Counted from the stretch's first letter, positions 26,501-37,200 are shown. The stretch: DNA of 64,000 bases from Aureliella sp046290675 (GCA_046290675.1 JBKAHA010000001.1:806001-870000), one strand, 5' to 3'. The notes: a model not told the origin generated them from the letters alone. Program-made: numbers and translations.

Positions 26501-26974
26501 ATGAAGTTCAGTGGTATCGCAGCAGCTATAGCCGCCCTAAACCTCGTGCTGCTTTCGGGCTGCGGCGGTGGGATCAAAAAATTTCCAACGGCACCGGTTA
26601 GCGGCGTCGTGTTGTGCGACGGTAAGCCTGTCCCTTTGGCAATGGTCTTTTTCGAGCCAATCGCGGAAGGCACCGATGCCGTTGTCGGGAAGCCCGGATT
26701 TTCGCGAGCGGACGAGGACGGCAAGTTTACATTGTCGACCTACGGCGATGGAGATGGAGCTGTTGTTGCTAAACACCGAGTACGCGTCGATACTCCACCG
26801 ACCGGTATCCCAGACGGTTGCGATTGCCAGTTCAGCGATTCAATCGACGTGATGCAGGTTGACGTTGTAGACGGTCCCAATGAGTTCACGATCGACCTTC
26901 CCAAAGCGAAGAAGCAGAGCCGCAGGAAAAAGGGGATGACCCAAGAGGAACTCGATGAACTAGATGACGCATAG
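26501..26974 (+). CDS. Small lipoprotein with transthyretin-like/carboxypeptidase-regulatory domain
   Basis: A 157-residue lipoprotein with lipobox LLSGC (Cys21). Residues 30-130 follow the pattern of planctomycete lipoproteins with a carboxypeptidase-regulatory-like beta-sandwich: PVSGVVLCDGKPVPLAMVFF, GFSRADEDGKFTLSTYG and AVVAKHRVRVDTP. The C-terminal 25 residues are basic, then acidic. Such genes regularly follow DUF1559 genes in planctomycetes; the function of the pair is unknown. TCTTGGAGT lies 12 to 20 nt before the ATG. Confidence 0.85.
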   Translation: MKFSGIAAAIAALNLVLLSGCGGGIKKFPTAPVSGVVLCDGKPVPLAMVFFEPIAEGTDAVVGKPGFSRADEDGKFTLSTYGDGDGAVVAKHRVRVDTPPTGIPDGCDCQFSDSIDVMQVDVVDGPNEFTIDLPKAKKQSRRKKGMTQEELDELDDA

Positions 26975-27027
26975 TTAGATCCGCAAGTTAGTTCGAGTTC
27001 TTAGCTTTACCCATTCTCGGATAACGC

Positions 27028-27068
27028 AGCGATCGCTCAGCAATACTCTTGCGAGCGATCGCTTTTTT
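27028..27068 (+). terminator. Perfect terminator directly before the HTTM gene
   Basis: An 11-bp perfect stem (AGCGATCGCTC with GAGCGATCGCT), 14-nt loop and six T residues. The T-run ends only 9 nt before the next ATG. Confidence 0.93.
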
Positions 27069-27077
27069 GGTTTGGTC

Positions 27078-28613
27078 ATGAACGCAAAAGCTCCATCTAA
27101 GCTGTCTAGCAAACACGGCAACGCCGACCGAGTGGTTCGCTTCCTCAATGACGCACTGAGTTCATCACAGGAATCTGTGGACAATGCCAGCTTGATCCTG
27201 TTTCGTTTCGTGTTTGGTTTGACCATGGCAGTCTGGGCATGGGATTACCTAACACTGGGTCGAGTCACTCGACTTTATGTGGAACCCGAGTTCCTGTTCT
27301 CATGGTACGGTTTTGATTGGGTCCAACCTTGGGGCGGAGTCGGGATGTACGTCCACTTTTGGGCGATGCTCCTGCTCGCACTCATGATCGCCGTTGGCTT
27401 CCTCTACCGTTTTGCCGCGGTTGGGTTCGCAGTTCTGTTTACCTACTTTTTTCTTCTCGATCGAACGAATTATCAGAACCACTACTACTTGATCACCATC
27501 TTCAGTTGGGTGATGGTCGTTCTTCCACTCAACCGCAACGTGTCCGTCGACTGCCGGCTCAAACCAAGCCTCATCACGCAGGTCATTCCCCGCTGGTGTC
27601 TATGGGCTGTCCAATTGCATATCGCCATTCCGTATTTCATGGGTGGCGTTGCCAAGCTCACTCCGGACTGGATGGTCGGACAGCCGATGGGCAAAATGCT
27701 ATCGGCGCAAAGCGGACTTCCCGTCATCGGCCCTTGGCTAGCCTGGGACCCAATGGCGATCCTCCTGTCGTACTTCGGAATCCTCTTCGATCTGCTCGTT
27801 GTACCTGGACTGATATGGCGCCGGACTCGCCTGATTGCCTTTTTGTCAGCGATTGCGTTTCACCTGATGAACTCAGTCCTGTTTGACATCCACATCTTTC
27901 CCTGGTTCATGCTGTTTGGATCAACCATTTTCTTCGAGCCCAGTTGGCCTCGACAAATTCTCAGCAACGGCAAGTCACAAATCCTGCCGGAGCGTCCCAA
28001 AGGCCAAGCCGAGTGGACAACGTCACGCAAATTCGCCGTCGCATTGACAACACTTTACATTTGTTTTCACGCCGTTTGGCCACTTCGCCATAACCTCTAT
28101 AGCGGCGAAACCAGCTGGAATGAGCGTGGGCATCTTTTTGCGTGGCGAATGATGTTGAGAGGAAAAGATGTTGGCATCGGCTTTGCCCTCAAAGACCCGC
28201 TTAGCCAACAAGTCACCAATGTTGACCACCAACGCTACCTATCACCGGAAGCAGCGAGCAAGTTTGGCCGCGACCCAGAGATGGTTCTGCACCTTGCTCA
28301 TTTCCTAGCAGATTCATACGAAGAGAAAGTCGGCCGACGTCCTGAAGTCTATGCATTCGCGCTGACGTCACTAAATGGCCGCAAACCTCAACTCATGATC
28401 GATCCCAACGCAAACCTCGCTGAGGTTCCGCGGGGCATTTACTTCAATCGTGACTGGGTTCTGCCACTAACTGAACCTTTGCGGCTTGAACCGTGGCGTG
28501 TGCCAGTCGCCGACTGGAAGCAGTTCGTGGAAATCCCCGAATTAACGTTTATGCCGAAGACGGAGTCCGAGACCGCTTTGATCGGCTCGAGAGAGCATGC
28601 CAGGATCGACTGA
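27078..28613 (+). CDS. HTTM (vitamin K-dependent gamma-carboxylase-like) membrane protein
   Basis: A 511-residue protein with about eight helices in its first 300 residues and the HTTM pattern: SLILFRFVFGLTMAVWAWDY, FDWVQPWGG, DRTNYQNHYYL and PYFMGGVAKLTPDWMVGQPM, the last holding the conserved AKL.xDW segment. The C-terminal 200 residues are soluble and contain the WNERGHLFAWRMMLR segment also typical of the family. Vertebrate gamma-carboxylase is the best-known relative, but bacterial members mostly lack a known substrate. A TTG at 27072 is in frame; the ATG at 27078 is preferred. The start lies 9 nt after a terminator, so no normal leader or ribosome-binding site is available. Confidence 0.88.
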   Translation: MNAKAPSKLSSKHGNADRVVRFLNDALSSSQESVDNASLILFRFVFGLTMAVWAWDYLTLGRVTRLYVEPEFLFSWYGFDWVQPWGGVGMYVHFWAMLLLALMIAVGFLYRFAAVGFAVLFTYFFLLDRTNYQNHYYLITIFSWVMVVLPLNRNVSVDCRLKPSLITQVIPRWCLWAVQLHIAIPYFMGGVAKLTPDWMVGQPMGKMLSAQSGLPVIGPWLAWDPMAILLSYFGILFDLLVVPGLIWRRTRLIAFLSAIAFHLMNSVLFDIHIFPWFMLFGSTIFFEPSWPRQILSNGKSQILPERPKGQAEWTTSRKFAVALTTLYICFHAVWPLRHNLYSGETSWNERGHLFAWRMMLRGKDVGIGFALKDPLSQQVTNVDHQRYLSPEAASKFGRDPEMVLHLAHFLADSYEEKVGRRPEVYAFALTSLNGRKPQLMIDPNANLAEVPRGIYFNRDWVLPLTEPLRLEPWRVPVADWKQFVEIPELTFMPKTESETALIGSREHARID

Positions 28614-28900
28614 CGCCCCAGTCGGTGCGCTTTGCGTCACGGATCCCCAAAGAAATTTCGGAGCGGCGATTTCTATTGCATTCGCCGCATACGAGGCTCT
28701 TCATTTCGATCCTTAGCTATGTGGACCATTAGTCACCGTACCACGTTCCGCTTCTGCGTTAACAACTCCTGCGGTAAAGCCATCCGTGGTCATTCGGACC
28801 CTGGGTGGCCAAGCATGCTAAGATTGCGGCTTGTTCGGTAAGACCGGTAGCAGCCCAAACATGAAGAGGCTGCCGATACGAGTTTGTGGCGGAGAATTCA

Positions 28901-31006
28901 ATGCGTTGGCCCACCTGGAAATCAAGCCTGTTCAGCGTACTCGCTCTGGCGTTTTGCGTGTCCATCCCCAACTCGGTCTGCACCGCAGACGGGCCGGAAG
29001 ACAACGACCCATCGTCGGTCCGAGCGGTACCGCCGATCGGCGATGCGATCACGCCAAAACAACAAAGGGCCTTACTCGCCCGTTGCGAAAGTCTCCATCG
29101 TCAATTAGATGCGATCACGGTGCCGGCTAGCGCCTCCTCCCTAAAATCGCAAATTGAAGTTTTGCCTCGTAGCGTCAAAATGATGCTGGCTACTGACATG
29201 GTCTACAAGCCGAGCGATCTGCAGTCTGCCGAAGCCGTCTTGAACCTTGCAGAAAAACGAATCAAGAGACTCTCCGCTAGCGATCCAATATCCCTCACCG
29301 CCGCCGACCTCGCGTCGACTGACAATCCAAGACTGCTTGTAGGCGGTTTCCGCTCGGCGATCGATGGATCCGTACAACCATTCGGGCTGGTCCTACCCGA
29401 GAAACCACTAAAGGACGCCACAGCCACAAAATATCGACTCGACATTTGGCTGCACGGACGAGGCGAACGAATCAGTGAGACTGCATTCTTGAACCAGCGT
29501 ATGAACCAACTCGGACAATATTCGCCTCAGGAAACAATTGTCCTCCATCCCTACGGTCGCTATAGCAACGCTTTTAAATTTGCTGGCGAGGTCGACGTAA
29601 TGGAAGCCATCGAACACGTAAAATCCCATTGGCCGATTGACTCCAATCGGATAACGATTCGCGGATTTTCGATGGGTGGTGCTGGCTGCTGGCAACTAGC
29701 CGTTCACTACCCCAATATTTGGGCAGCCGCCAATCCTGGGGCGGGCTTTAGCGAGACGATGCAGTTTCTGAAGGTTTTCCAGCTCGAAGACTTCAAGCCA
29801 ACTTGGTACCAACGCGATTTATTGCACTGGTACGATTGCCCCGATTGGGTCAACAACTTACGGAACGTACCGACCGTTGCTTACAGTGGCGAAGTGGATC
29901 GTCAAAAACAGGCGGCCGACGTGATGGCAGCCGCATTCTCCGAAAATGGAATGCAACTGAGGCACATCATTGGCCCAAAGACCGGCCATAAGATCCACGA
30001 GGACTCCAAGCTCGAGATCCAAGCCCTTCTGGACAAGGATCTCACGGATGGCAAGCCTGTGACCCCCGGCTCGATTGACTTCACGACCTACACACTTCGT
30101 TACCACCACCTCGCTTGGGCAAAAATCGTCGCGTTACAAACGCATTGGAAGGAAGCAAGAATTCAGGGCCGCCTAGAAAACGATTCCTTGAATTTAAGCA
30201 CGTCCAACGCGGAGATCATTGAGCTCAATTTGCCGAACCGTAGTTTTGATGCATCTGCCCAAGTCGAAATCGCAATCGATGGGCAAATCCTAGACATAAC
30301 GGCCTCCAAAGATGGCAGCCTTACCACTATGCTTCGCCGCTCCCAGCAGGAAACTGGTCACTGGGCAGTCGTCCGTGATACGAATGCTCAGAAACAACTC
30401 CACAGCATCGGCCGTAAGGGTTCTTGGAAAAAGCGGCACAAATTCCAAGGACCGATCGATGACGCATTTATGGGGCCTTTTGTTTTCGTTGGCCCAGACG
30501 GCGCCCCAACGAACGCGGCGGAAGAATGGGCCGCGGCGGAATTTGCGCATGCCAAGGCCGAGTGGATTCGCCAGTTTCGCGGAGACATCCGCGAAGTGAT
30601 GCCTCAGGATGTAACCGAAGACCTAATCCGTTCCACAAACCTAGTCGTCTTTGGCACCCCCAAAACAAATTCGCTCTTGGCCAGGGTGCAAAACGACTTG
30701 CCGGTAGGGTGGACGGACGACCAAGTACGCGTCGGCGAATCCAAGTATCCAGCAGATTCGCACGCTCCAATTGCGATCTACCCAAACCCTCTTTTGCCGC
30801 CAGACGCTTCACTGGGGCGATATATCGTGCTCAATAGCGGCTGTACCTACCGCGAATACGCCTACCTCAATAACGCTCGTCAGATTCCGATGCTCCCCGA
30901 CTGGGCCATTGTCGACATCACGGATGGCGCCACGACTCAGTTTCCAGGCAAAGTTGTGGATGCGGGATTTTTTGACGAAAACTGGAACCTCAAATCTCGT
31001 AGATAA
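28901..31006 (+). CDS. Exported prolyl-oligopeptidase-type alpha/beta hydrolase
   Basis: A 701-residue exported hydrolase. After the signal peptide (about residues 1-27) comes a helical segment, then the hydrolase core with LDIWLHGRGERIS, the nucleophile elbow IRGFSMGGAGCWQLA (Ser in GFSMGG), the acid region VPTVAYSGEVDRQ and the histidine segment IGPKTGHKI. A second half of about 300 residues (from about 390) is beta-rich and of unknown fold; long two-part hydrolases of this type occur in planctomycetes. Substrate unknown. The ATG at 28901 is chosen because GGAG lies 6 nt before it; an in-frame GTG at 28886 has no such site. Confidence 0.85.
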   Translation: MRWPTWKSSLFSVLALAFCVSIPNSVCTADGPEDNDPSSVRAVPPIGDAITPKQQRALLARCESLHRQLDAITVPASASSLKSQIEVLPRSVKMMLATDMVYKPSDLQSAEAVLNLAEKRIKRLSASDPISLTAADLASTDNPRLLVGGFRSAIDGSVQPFGLVLPEKPLKDATATKYRLDIWLHGRGERISETAFLNQRMNQLGQYSPQETIVLHPYGRYSNAFKFAGEVDVMEAIEHVKSHWPIDSNRITIRGFSMGGAGCWQLAVHYPNIWAAANPGAGFSETMQFLKVFQLEDFKPTWYQRDLLHWYDCPDWVNNLRNVPTVAYSGEVDRQKQAADVMAAAFSENGMQLRHIIGPKTGHKIHEDSKLEIQALLDKDLTDGKPVTPGSIDFTTYTLRYHHLAWAKIVALQTHWKEARIQGRLENDSLNLSTSNAEIIELNLPNRSFDASAQVEIAIDGQILDITASKDGSLTTMLRRSQQETGHWAVVRDTNAQKQLHSIGRKGSWKKRHKFQGPIDDAFMGPFVFVGPDGAPTNAAEEWAAAEFAHAKAEWIRQFRGDIREVMPQDVTEDLIRSTNLVVFGTPKTNSLLARVQNDLPVGWTDDQVRVGESKYPADSHAPIAIYPNPLLPPDASLGRYIVLNSGCTYREYAYLNNARQIPMLPDWAIVDITDGATTQFPGKVVDAGFFDENWNLKSRR

Positions 31007-31075
31007 TTCGAGTACGGGCTAGCAGTAATGCGTTCGATGCATTCGACCGCGTTGAATTTTACCTCGTCCATGAGG

Positions 31076-31918
31076 TTACGGCATTCGTCGCAAGCGAATA
31101 TTTTTCATCTCGATCTTCAAGGGCGGTCCGGCGTGGAGCTGCCAGGCCAAAATGCCGGACTTGCGTGCATTCAACTCATCTTCATCAATCCCGATCGACA
31201 TGACTTTGCCGTTGATGATGTGGATGAAGACATTTCCCTTGGCAATGATGGTGTAGTCATTCCAACCATCGCGGCGAATATTGGCCTCCAGCTCAACCGG
31301 GTCGCCCACGGTAGCTATCTTTTCCAACCGAGGTTTCTTTGCATTCGCTTCGTTTGATCGAACCACAACGACATCGCCACGCTGGCCCATGAACATGCGG
31401 CCGTTTTCTTCGAAGAACATGCCGGAGAATTTGTCTTTGCCTTCGTGCATCTGATCTTCGAAATCCGCTTGTAGGCCTTTGACCACCCACTTGCTTAGAA
31501 CCTCACTGCGATACTGTATTCCCGAATTGCCACCTTTAACGCGGTACGAAAATCGCAACTCAAAATCATCAACCGTATCCTTCGTGAAGATCAAAAAGGT
31601 GTTCTTCGCCGTTTTGTTGTCATCTGTCGTTTGGCCGACGATCGCGCCGTCCTCAACCCGCCAGAACTTCTCATCTCCTTCCCAACCATCAAGTGTCTTT
31701 CCGTCGAAGAGACGCACGAACCCATTCGTGGCTTCGTCGGTTTCATCTGCGACCACAAAATCACAAGCAAAGACAAGCAGGGCCGCCATCAGCGTGATCC
31801 CGGTGGTTCTAAACGCCTTCAGTTGGCGATCCGCATGACGATTATCAACATGATGATTCCAGAGGTGCCCTGCCGTCGGAGGAAGAAAAAAATCGACGAA
31901 TGATTGATGCAATGTCAT
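31076..31918 (-). CDS. DUF1080 (3-keto-disaccharide hydrolase family) exported protein
   Basis: A 280-residue protein whose N-terminal helix (ITLMAALLVFACDFVVA) is followed by a concanavalin-like DUF1080 domain: FVRLFDGKTLDGWEG, FWRVEDGAIVGQT, FELRFSYRVKGGNSGIQYRS, WNDYTIIAKGN and SGILAWQLHAGPPLKIEMKNIRLR. The family includes 3-keto-glycoside hydrolases and carbohydrate-binding relatives. The N-terminus before the helix is about 40 residues long, which is unusual for a signal peptide. The start at 31918 is chosen because GGAG lies 5 nt before it; earlier in-frame starts add more residues. It converges on the hydrolase gene. Confidence 0.92.
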   Translation of the reverse strand: MTLHQSFVDFFLPPTAGHLWNHHVDNRHADRQLKAFRTTGITLMAALLVFACDFVVADETDEATNGFVRLFDGKTLDGWEGDEKFWRVEDGAIVGQTTDDNKTAKNTFLIFTKDTVDDFELRFSYRVKGGNSGIQYRSEVLSKWVVKGLQADFEDQMHEGKDKFSGMFFEENGRMFMGQRGDVVVVRSNEANAKKPRLEKIATVGDPVELEANIRRDGWNDYTIIAKGNVFIHIINGKVMSIGIDEDELNARKSGILAWQLHAGPPLKIEMKNIRLRRMP

Positions 31919-32328
31919 GAGGTCTCCTTTGTCCATTGAGATCCAGGCTAACTCGATCGGGGGTGGTATCGCCAAAATGGCAAGCCCCCCCGGCCAGGAA
32001 AGGTTGTTGGTTAGTCGCGATTCTAACCCGAAAAGAGACAGGCCGCCTGCCCTTTGGTTTATTCCGTTTTTGGGCCATTCCCACCTGATTCCGAATAGGT
32101 AAACTGCTCCACGGCGTCAACGACGTCCCCACGCCTCCCAGGGCCAATCAAAGTTTAAAATTGGGAAGAATTCCTCCCCGTCGCTCAGGCTCCGACCCTC
32201 CGTAAATTCCTCGCTAAACTCGGAAACGGAGGGTTGGGTATTGAATTGCCACTCAACCCAGATTCAAACTGTGTTTGACCCTGCTACGCCTCCAGGCTTG
32301 CGTTTTTGGCCACTAACGGCGATTCAAC
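31919..32328. other. Intergenic region upstream of the protease-RimK pair
   Basis: 410 bp between divergent genes. It holds the hairpin at 32195-32234 and no gene I can support. No clear -35/-10 pair was found. Confidence 0.45.
32195..32234 (+). promoter_or_regulatory. Hairpin upstream of the protease-RimK pair
   Basis: Nine perfect pairs (ACCCTCCGT with ACGGAGGGT), inside which TTCC and GGAA can add four more. No T-run follows. It lies 95 bp before the aspartic-protease start and may sit in its leader. Confidence 0.4.
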
Positions 32329-32817
32329 ATGAATGAACGAGATGCTGCAGAACTGCATGAAGCAGGCAGTCAAAAAAACCTGCCAGTAATCGGCTGGCGT
32401 GAGTGGGTCGCACTTCCCGAGTTTGGCATTGGGCGGATCAAAGCCAAGGTCGACTCTGGAGCGCGTTCCTCCGCATTACACGTCGCTGAGCTCGAGTCAT
32501 TCGAGAAGGCGGGCTCCGAATGGGTGCGGTTTAAGATCTACCCAAGGCAACGCCGAACGCAACGAGTCGTCGTGGCAGAAGCACCCCTGCTTGAGTATCG
32601 CGAAGTACGTAGCTCGAATGGCAAAGTCGCCGAGAGGCCCGTCATCACAGTGGACATCGTCTTGGGCGAAGAACGCTGGAATGTCGAATTGACTCTAGCC
32701 AACCGAGCTTCCATGGGATTTCGCATGCTACTTGGACGTGAGGCCTTCCGAGGTCGTTTTCTTGTGGATGCCGCAGCATCGTACTGCGGCGGAAAGCCAA
32801 TCCTACCTACCGAGTAG
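32329..32817 (+). CDS. RimK-associated retropepsin-like aspartic protease family protein
   Basis: A 162-residue protein of the 'ATP-dependent zinc protease' family, now seen as retropepsin-like aspartic proteases. The active-site-type motif is KVDSGARSSALHV (Asp42-Ser-Gly-Ala), with the second conserved block ANRASMGFRMLLGREAF and the N-terminal VIGWREWVALPEFG. Members sit next to rimK in many bacteria, as here (42 bp before it), so the two probably act together, possibly on glutamate-extended tails; this is inference. The start is the first ATG of the frame; no strong ribosome-binding site. Confidence 0.88.
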   Translation: MNERDAAELHEAGSQKNLPVIGWREWVALPEFGIGRIKAKVDSGARSSALHVAELESFEKAGSEWVRFKIYPRQRRTQRVVVAEAPLLEYREVRSSNGKVAERPVITVDIVLGEERWNVELTLANRASMGFRMLLGREAFRGRFLVDAAASYCGGKPILPTE

Positions 32818-32859
32818 ACTTCGTCACCACTGATCGTTTTCCAAATCAAGGCTCCTTGG

Positions 32860-34095
32860 ATGAAGCTCGGAATCTTATCCCGCAATCCGCGTTGCTTTAG
32901 CACTCGGCGACTGCAAGAGGCCGCCGCACAGCGCGGGCATAAAGTCAAGATTTTGGACACTCTCAAGTTCGCAATCGACCTCGAGCGTGGTGAGCCGGAC
33001 CTTTACTTTCGGCGGAAGCAGCTGACTTCCTACGACGCAGTCTTACCTCGGATCGGCGCTTCAGTCACTTACTACGGGACTGCCGTGATTCGCCAGTTCG
33101 AGCAAATGGAAGTATTTTGCGCGAACTCCTCAGGCGGCATCTCCAATTCGCGTGACAAGTTACGTAGTCTTCAAATCCTTAGCAAACATCATATCGGGAT
33201 CCCAAAGACTGCCTTCGTTCGCGATCGCAAAGATGTCCTGCCCGCCATCGAACGCGTCGGCGGAGCCCCAGTGATCATCAAACTGATCGAAGGCACGCAA
33301 GGTATCGGAGTACTTTTGGCAGAGACCGTCAGCGCGGCGGCCGGCATCATAGAGCTGCTCCAAAGCCAAAAGCAGAGTGTGCTGATCCAGAAGTTTGTAG
33401 CCGAAAGCAAAGGTCGCGACATACGCGCGTTTGTGGTTGGCGATCGCGTCGTCGCCTCGATGCGCCGAATCGCCCAAGGCCAAGAATTCCGTAGCAACGT
33501 TCACCGCGGGGGAATCACCGAACCTATCGTGCTCGATGAAGAGTACTGTCGCACTGCCATTCGGGCTGCACAGATCATGGGCCTCCGCGTCGCTGGGGTC
33601 GACATGCTGGAAGGCGTCGATGGCCCGCAGATCATGGAAGTCAATTCGTCACCTGGCTTAGAAGGCATTGAACGTTCAACGCAGCTCGATGTAGCCGGCG
33701 CAGTCATCGACTACATCGCGGCCCAAGTCGACTTTCCGGAAATCGACATTCGGCAGCGATTGACCGTCAGCCGAGGTTACGGCGTCACAGAAATACACAT
33801 TCCGGACGGCTCCGAGTTCGTTGGCAAGGAGCTCAAGGATTCAGGTCTCAAAGACCGTGACATTAACGCGCTCACTCTGTATCGGGGGACCAGTGTCATC
33901 CCCAATCCACGCGGGGATCGGATTCTCGAGGCAGGAGATCGGCTATTGTGTTTTGGGCGTCTCGAATCAATGCGTGATCTCGTACCGAAGAAAACACGAC
34001 GCAAACGAAGGCCAACCGTTCAGGATCTGCCCGATCTGCCAGTCGCCGAGGAAGTCGCCACTGAAACGCATGGCGATTCTGACGAAAACGCGTGA
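32860..34095 (+). CDS. rimK: RimK-family alpha-L-glutamate ligase with C-terminal RCK_C (TrkA-C) domain
   Basis: A 411-residue ATP-grasp ligase. Residues 1-290 match RimK along the whole length: MKLGILSRNPRCFSTRRL, AVLPRIGASVTYYGTAVIRQFE, the ATP-binding KLIEGTQGIGVLLAE, GRDIRAFVVGDRVVASMRR, and the metal-binding GVDMLEGVDGPQIMEVNSSPGLEGIE. E. coli RimK, about 300 residues, adds glutamates to ribosomal protein S6. Residues about 305-380 form an extra RCK_C domain (VTEIHIPDGSEFVGKELKDSG, then RGDRILEAGDRLLCFG), known from potassium-channel regulators, where it binds small ligands. A basic then acidic tail follows. The RCK_C part suggests ligand control of the ligase. It follows the protease gene closely. 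Confidence 0.93.
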   Translation: MKLGILSRNPRCFSTRRLQEAAAQRGHKVKILDTLKFAIDLERGEPDLYFRRKQLTSYDAVLPRIGASVTYYGTAVIRQFEQMEVFCANSSGGISNSRDKLRSLQILSKHHIGIPKTAFVRDRKDVLPAIERVGGAPVIIKLIEGTQGIGVLLAETVSAAAGIIELLQSQKQSVLIQKFVAESKGRDIRAFVVGDRVVASMRRIAQGQEFRSNVHRGGITEPIVLDEEYCRTAIRAAQIMGLRVAGVDMLEGVDGPQIMEVNSSPGLEGIERSTQLDVAGAVIDYIAAQVDFPEIDIRQRLTVSRGYGVTEIHIPDGSEFVGKELKDSGLKDRDINALTLYRGTSVIPNPRGDRILEAGDRLLCFGRLESMRDLVPKKTRRKRRPTVQDLPDLPVAEEVATETHGDSDENA

Positions 34096-34259
34096 TCAAG
34101 CCCCTGCTGCGAGAATGCCCTTCAAAAAAGCTCCCCACAATAACGTAGCCGAGGGCAACATGATGAGCCTGCATGCTCTTCAGCCATACGAAGAGTCCTC
34201 GTAGCTAGGTGACTCATTCCGCAATGAATTTGCTTCCCAACTTCGATTCGGTTTTGAAG

Positions 34260-37200
34260 CTATTCCTCCTCTTTCGAAGCAGGAGACTCTTTACCCAGGT
34301 AGAGATAGTCCAGGCCGAACATAAATCGCTTCACGGCTTGCGGATTCGAGCCAACTAGACTCACTTCCAGCCTGTTCTCGCCTTCAGCTAATTCATGAGT
34401 CCCTAGCGAAACCGGTCCAGTCGAAACCACCCGCCGGTCGAACAAATCGATTCCCGCAAGTCCGGCCGTATCGTTCACCGATACCTCGAAGACACCGTAG
34501 TCGATGGCTTTGGTCAACGCCAAGAACACCTCATAGCGTCCCTTTGCTGGAGCTTGGAATGGAATTTGAATTGCCTCTCCGGGCTTCCCTCCTGTCCACC
34601 AAAGTTGGGAATCACCACTCCACCGCCCATCGGGAAATCCTCCCATTGCTTGAGCCTGAACCGAGCCGGAGACTTTGGAGTCGCCAACTCCGCTCACCAA
34701 ATCGACCAACTCCTCGGCTTCGATGCCACCAGCAACTCGACGATCACCGTCTCGAAAGACGGGCCCTGCACCGGGCAACGGTACTTGAATGGGGCTCGCC
34801 AAGTATGCAACCAAGTCTCGAACCGCATCATCGCTCAGTTTCTCCAACTGCCCTTCGGGCATCATCGAAACGTCACTCAATGTTCTCTGCAAGATGTTGT
34901 CTTTGTCCAACACTAAGATCTCGTTCGACGTCTGAATCACAACCGCAGTATCGTTCTCTTCCTTGACCAAGCCAGTCACGACCCGATCGCTTTCGGTTAA
35001 GATCTTCGTCGCTTGATAGTCTCGGCCGATCTGCGCGTTCGGATCAATAATATTGTGTAGTGTGTAGTCGATATCGGCGCGGTTCGATCCCGTGATGTCG
35101 GGCCCAATCTCACCACCAGCCCCAAACAGTCGGTGACACTTGCCACAATTTTCCATGTAGATCTGGCGGCCGTTCGAAAGATCCGCGGCAGTCAAGGCAT
35201 TGGGACTGAGCTTCGATTTCCAGGTAGCAACCAACTGCAGCTTCTCCGCGGGCGTGGTCCGCACCCGTCCCCAAACCTCGTTGATGTCCCTGAGAATTTG
35301 CTCATCACCGAGTTGCTCCAACTGCCGAACTGCAATGGCGTTTAGATCTCCATAGGGAATGTCCCGTTTTTTGACGGCCTCCAACAATTGGCGAGCAGAT
35401 GGCGTTCGAGACACCAGCGTGAGAATCGCGTCGTCTTTCTCTAATTTTGAGAAACGAGCGTACTGCTCCAAAATTGCAGTCGCAGCTTCGGGCGATCCGA
35501 AACTCGCCAACGCCCGAATCGACTGCCCACGCAAATTCTCGTCGCCTAGAAGCCCAATCAAGATGTTGGGCAGTTGGTCGTCTTCCCCATTGACGAGCGT
35601 TTCCAATGCGGCAACGCGTCCCTCAAGATCAAGACTTTCATCGCGGACCAGCGACCGGAGCGTTGGAAAGATCGAACGGTCCCCGAATTTAACCGTAATC
35701 GCCTGAATCGTGCGACTCACTTCGCTGTCGCCAAGTGCCGCCAGTTTCCCATAGATTTCTGGCCAACGATCAGGCATCCTTACTTGCCCTTGCTTCGCCA
35801 AGGAATCCCTGACCGCCCCCAAGATCAACCGGATCGCGTCCACATCAGTGACGTTCTTCAGGCTGACCAATAATTCTCGAGTCGCCGCTGCGTCGCTGGC
35901 GGCCCGTCGATAGATGAACCGCCTCACTTTTTCGATACGACTGCTTTCGGCCAAGCCAAAGGCTCGCGCGGGTGCGTCGACTACCAACGGCTCGATCCCG
36001 TACCAAAGTAGCAACGGAATGTTCTTGTCGCTCGCGTCATCCGCATACTTGACCAGTGCCCCAGCGATCCCCCACCGCTGATCTAGCGGCAGCTTTTGCA
36101 ACGCGGATGCAAGGGACGAACGAACAACGGGCGACTTGGCCGAACGTGCTAGCTTCTCCATTGCAGCCAGCAGCGATTCAGATACCGGCCGACCACTAGA
36201 CGCATTGACGGTCAATCGAATAGCCCAGCTTCGCAGCAACTCCGATTTATGGCCGCGTGTCTTGAGTAGTTCGAGCAGATCACTCTCTTCGGTCAGTCCG
36301 CAAGCCTCTAGAGTCCACAGTGCGCGGAGGCGAACACGAACGGGTCTTGAGCTTTGAAGTATAGATATCAAAGCAGTTCGCAGTGTAGCCACCGTGCGAT
36401 CGTCACCCGTTGCTGCACGCTGCTGCAACAAACGACGTGCCATCCGCACTTCCCACTCGTTCTGGCTTGCCATCAGGCTCACCAACTCGGCGTCACTACC
36501 GCGGCTGAGGTCTCGACTTCGTAGCTCCGACTTTCCGTAGTGAACGCGATACACACGGCCATTCGTCCGATCCCAGATCTCAGTGTCATGCCGATGACAG
36601 GCATTCTTGTCGTACCAATCGATCAGGTAGACGCTGCCATCAGGACCAAGCTGCAGATTGATGGCTCGGAACCATTGGTCATTTGCAAAAAGGAAATCGG
36701 GGGAGTGTGAAGCAATAAATGAACTACCGTTTCGTCGCAAACGCTCGCGATTGATTCGATTCCCGTGAATGTTGTCCATCAAGATAGAACCACGGTAAGC
36801 TTCCGGCCAATTGTCGCCTAGGTAAATGAGAGCCCCCGCATGCGCATGTCCGCCTCCCGCCGCATCAGTATCATCATGGGCGACTGCGTCGTTCCTTCCC
36901 CACCACGCATGATCACGAATGTTGCCGCTGTAGTGGGCGTGGTCGGCAATTGTCTGGATGTCTTCGTACGTGTGGGCGTTGAAGTGTGAGCCAGCCTGAC
37001 GCTGATATCGCCCGCCGGGCACCATGTGATACATGTGTGGAATCACGCAGGCCGTGATGAAAGCCTCGCCAGAGTCATCGAAATCCACGCCCCACGGATT
37101 GCTCGTGCCATGCGCGAATACCTCGAACTGATGCCGTGTCGGATGATATCGCCAAACGCCTGCGTTCAGAGGCACACGTTCTTCATCAGCTGTCCCCGGT

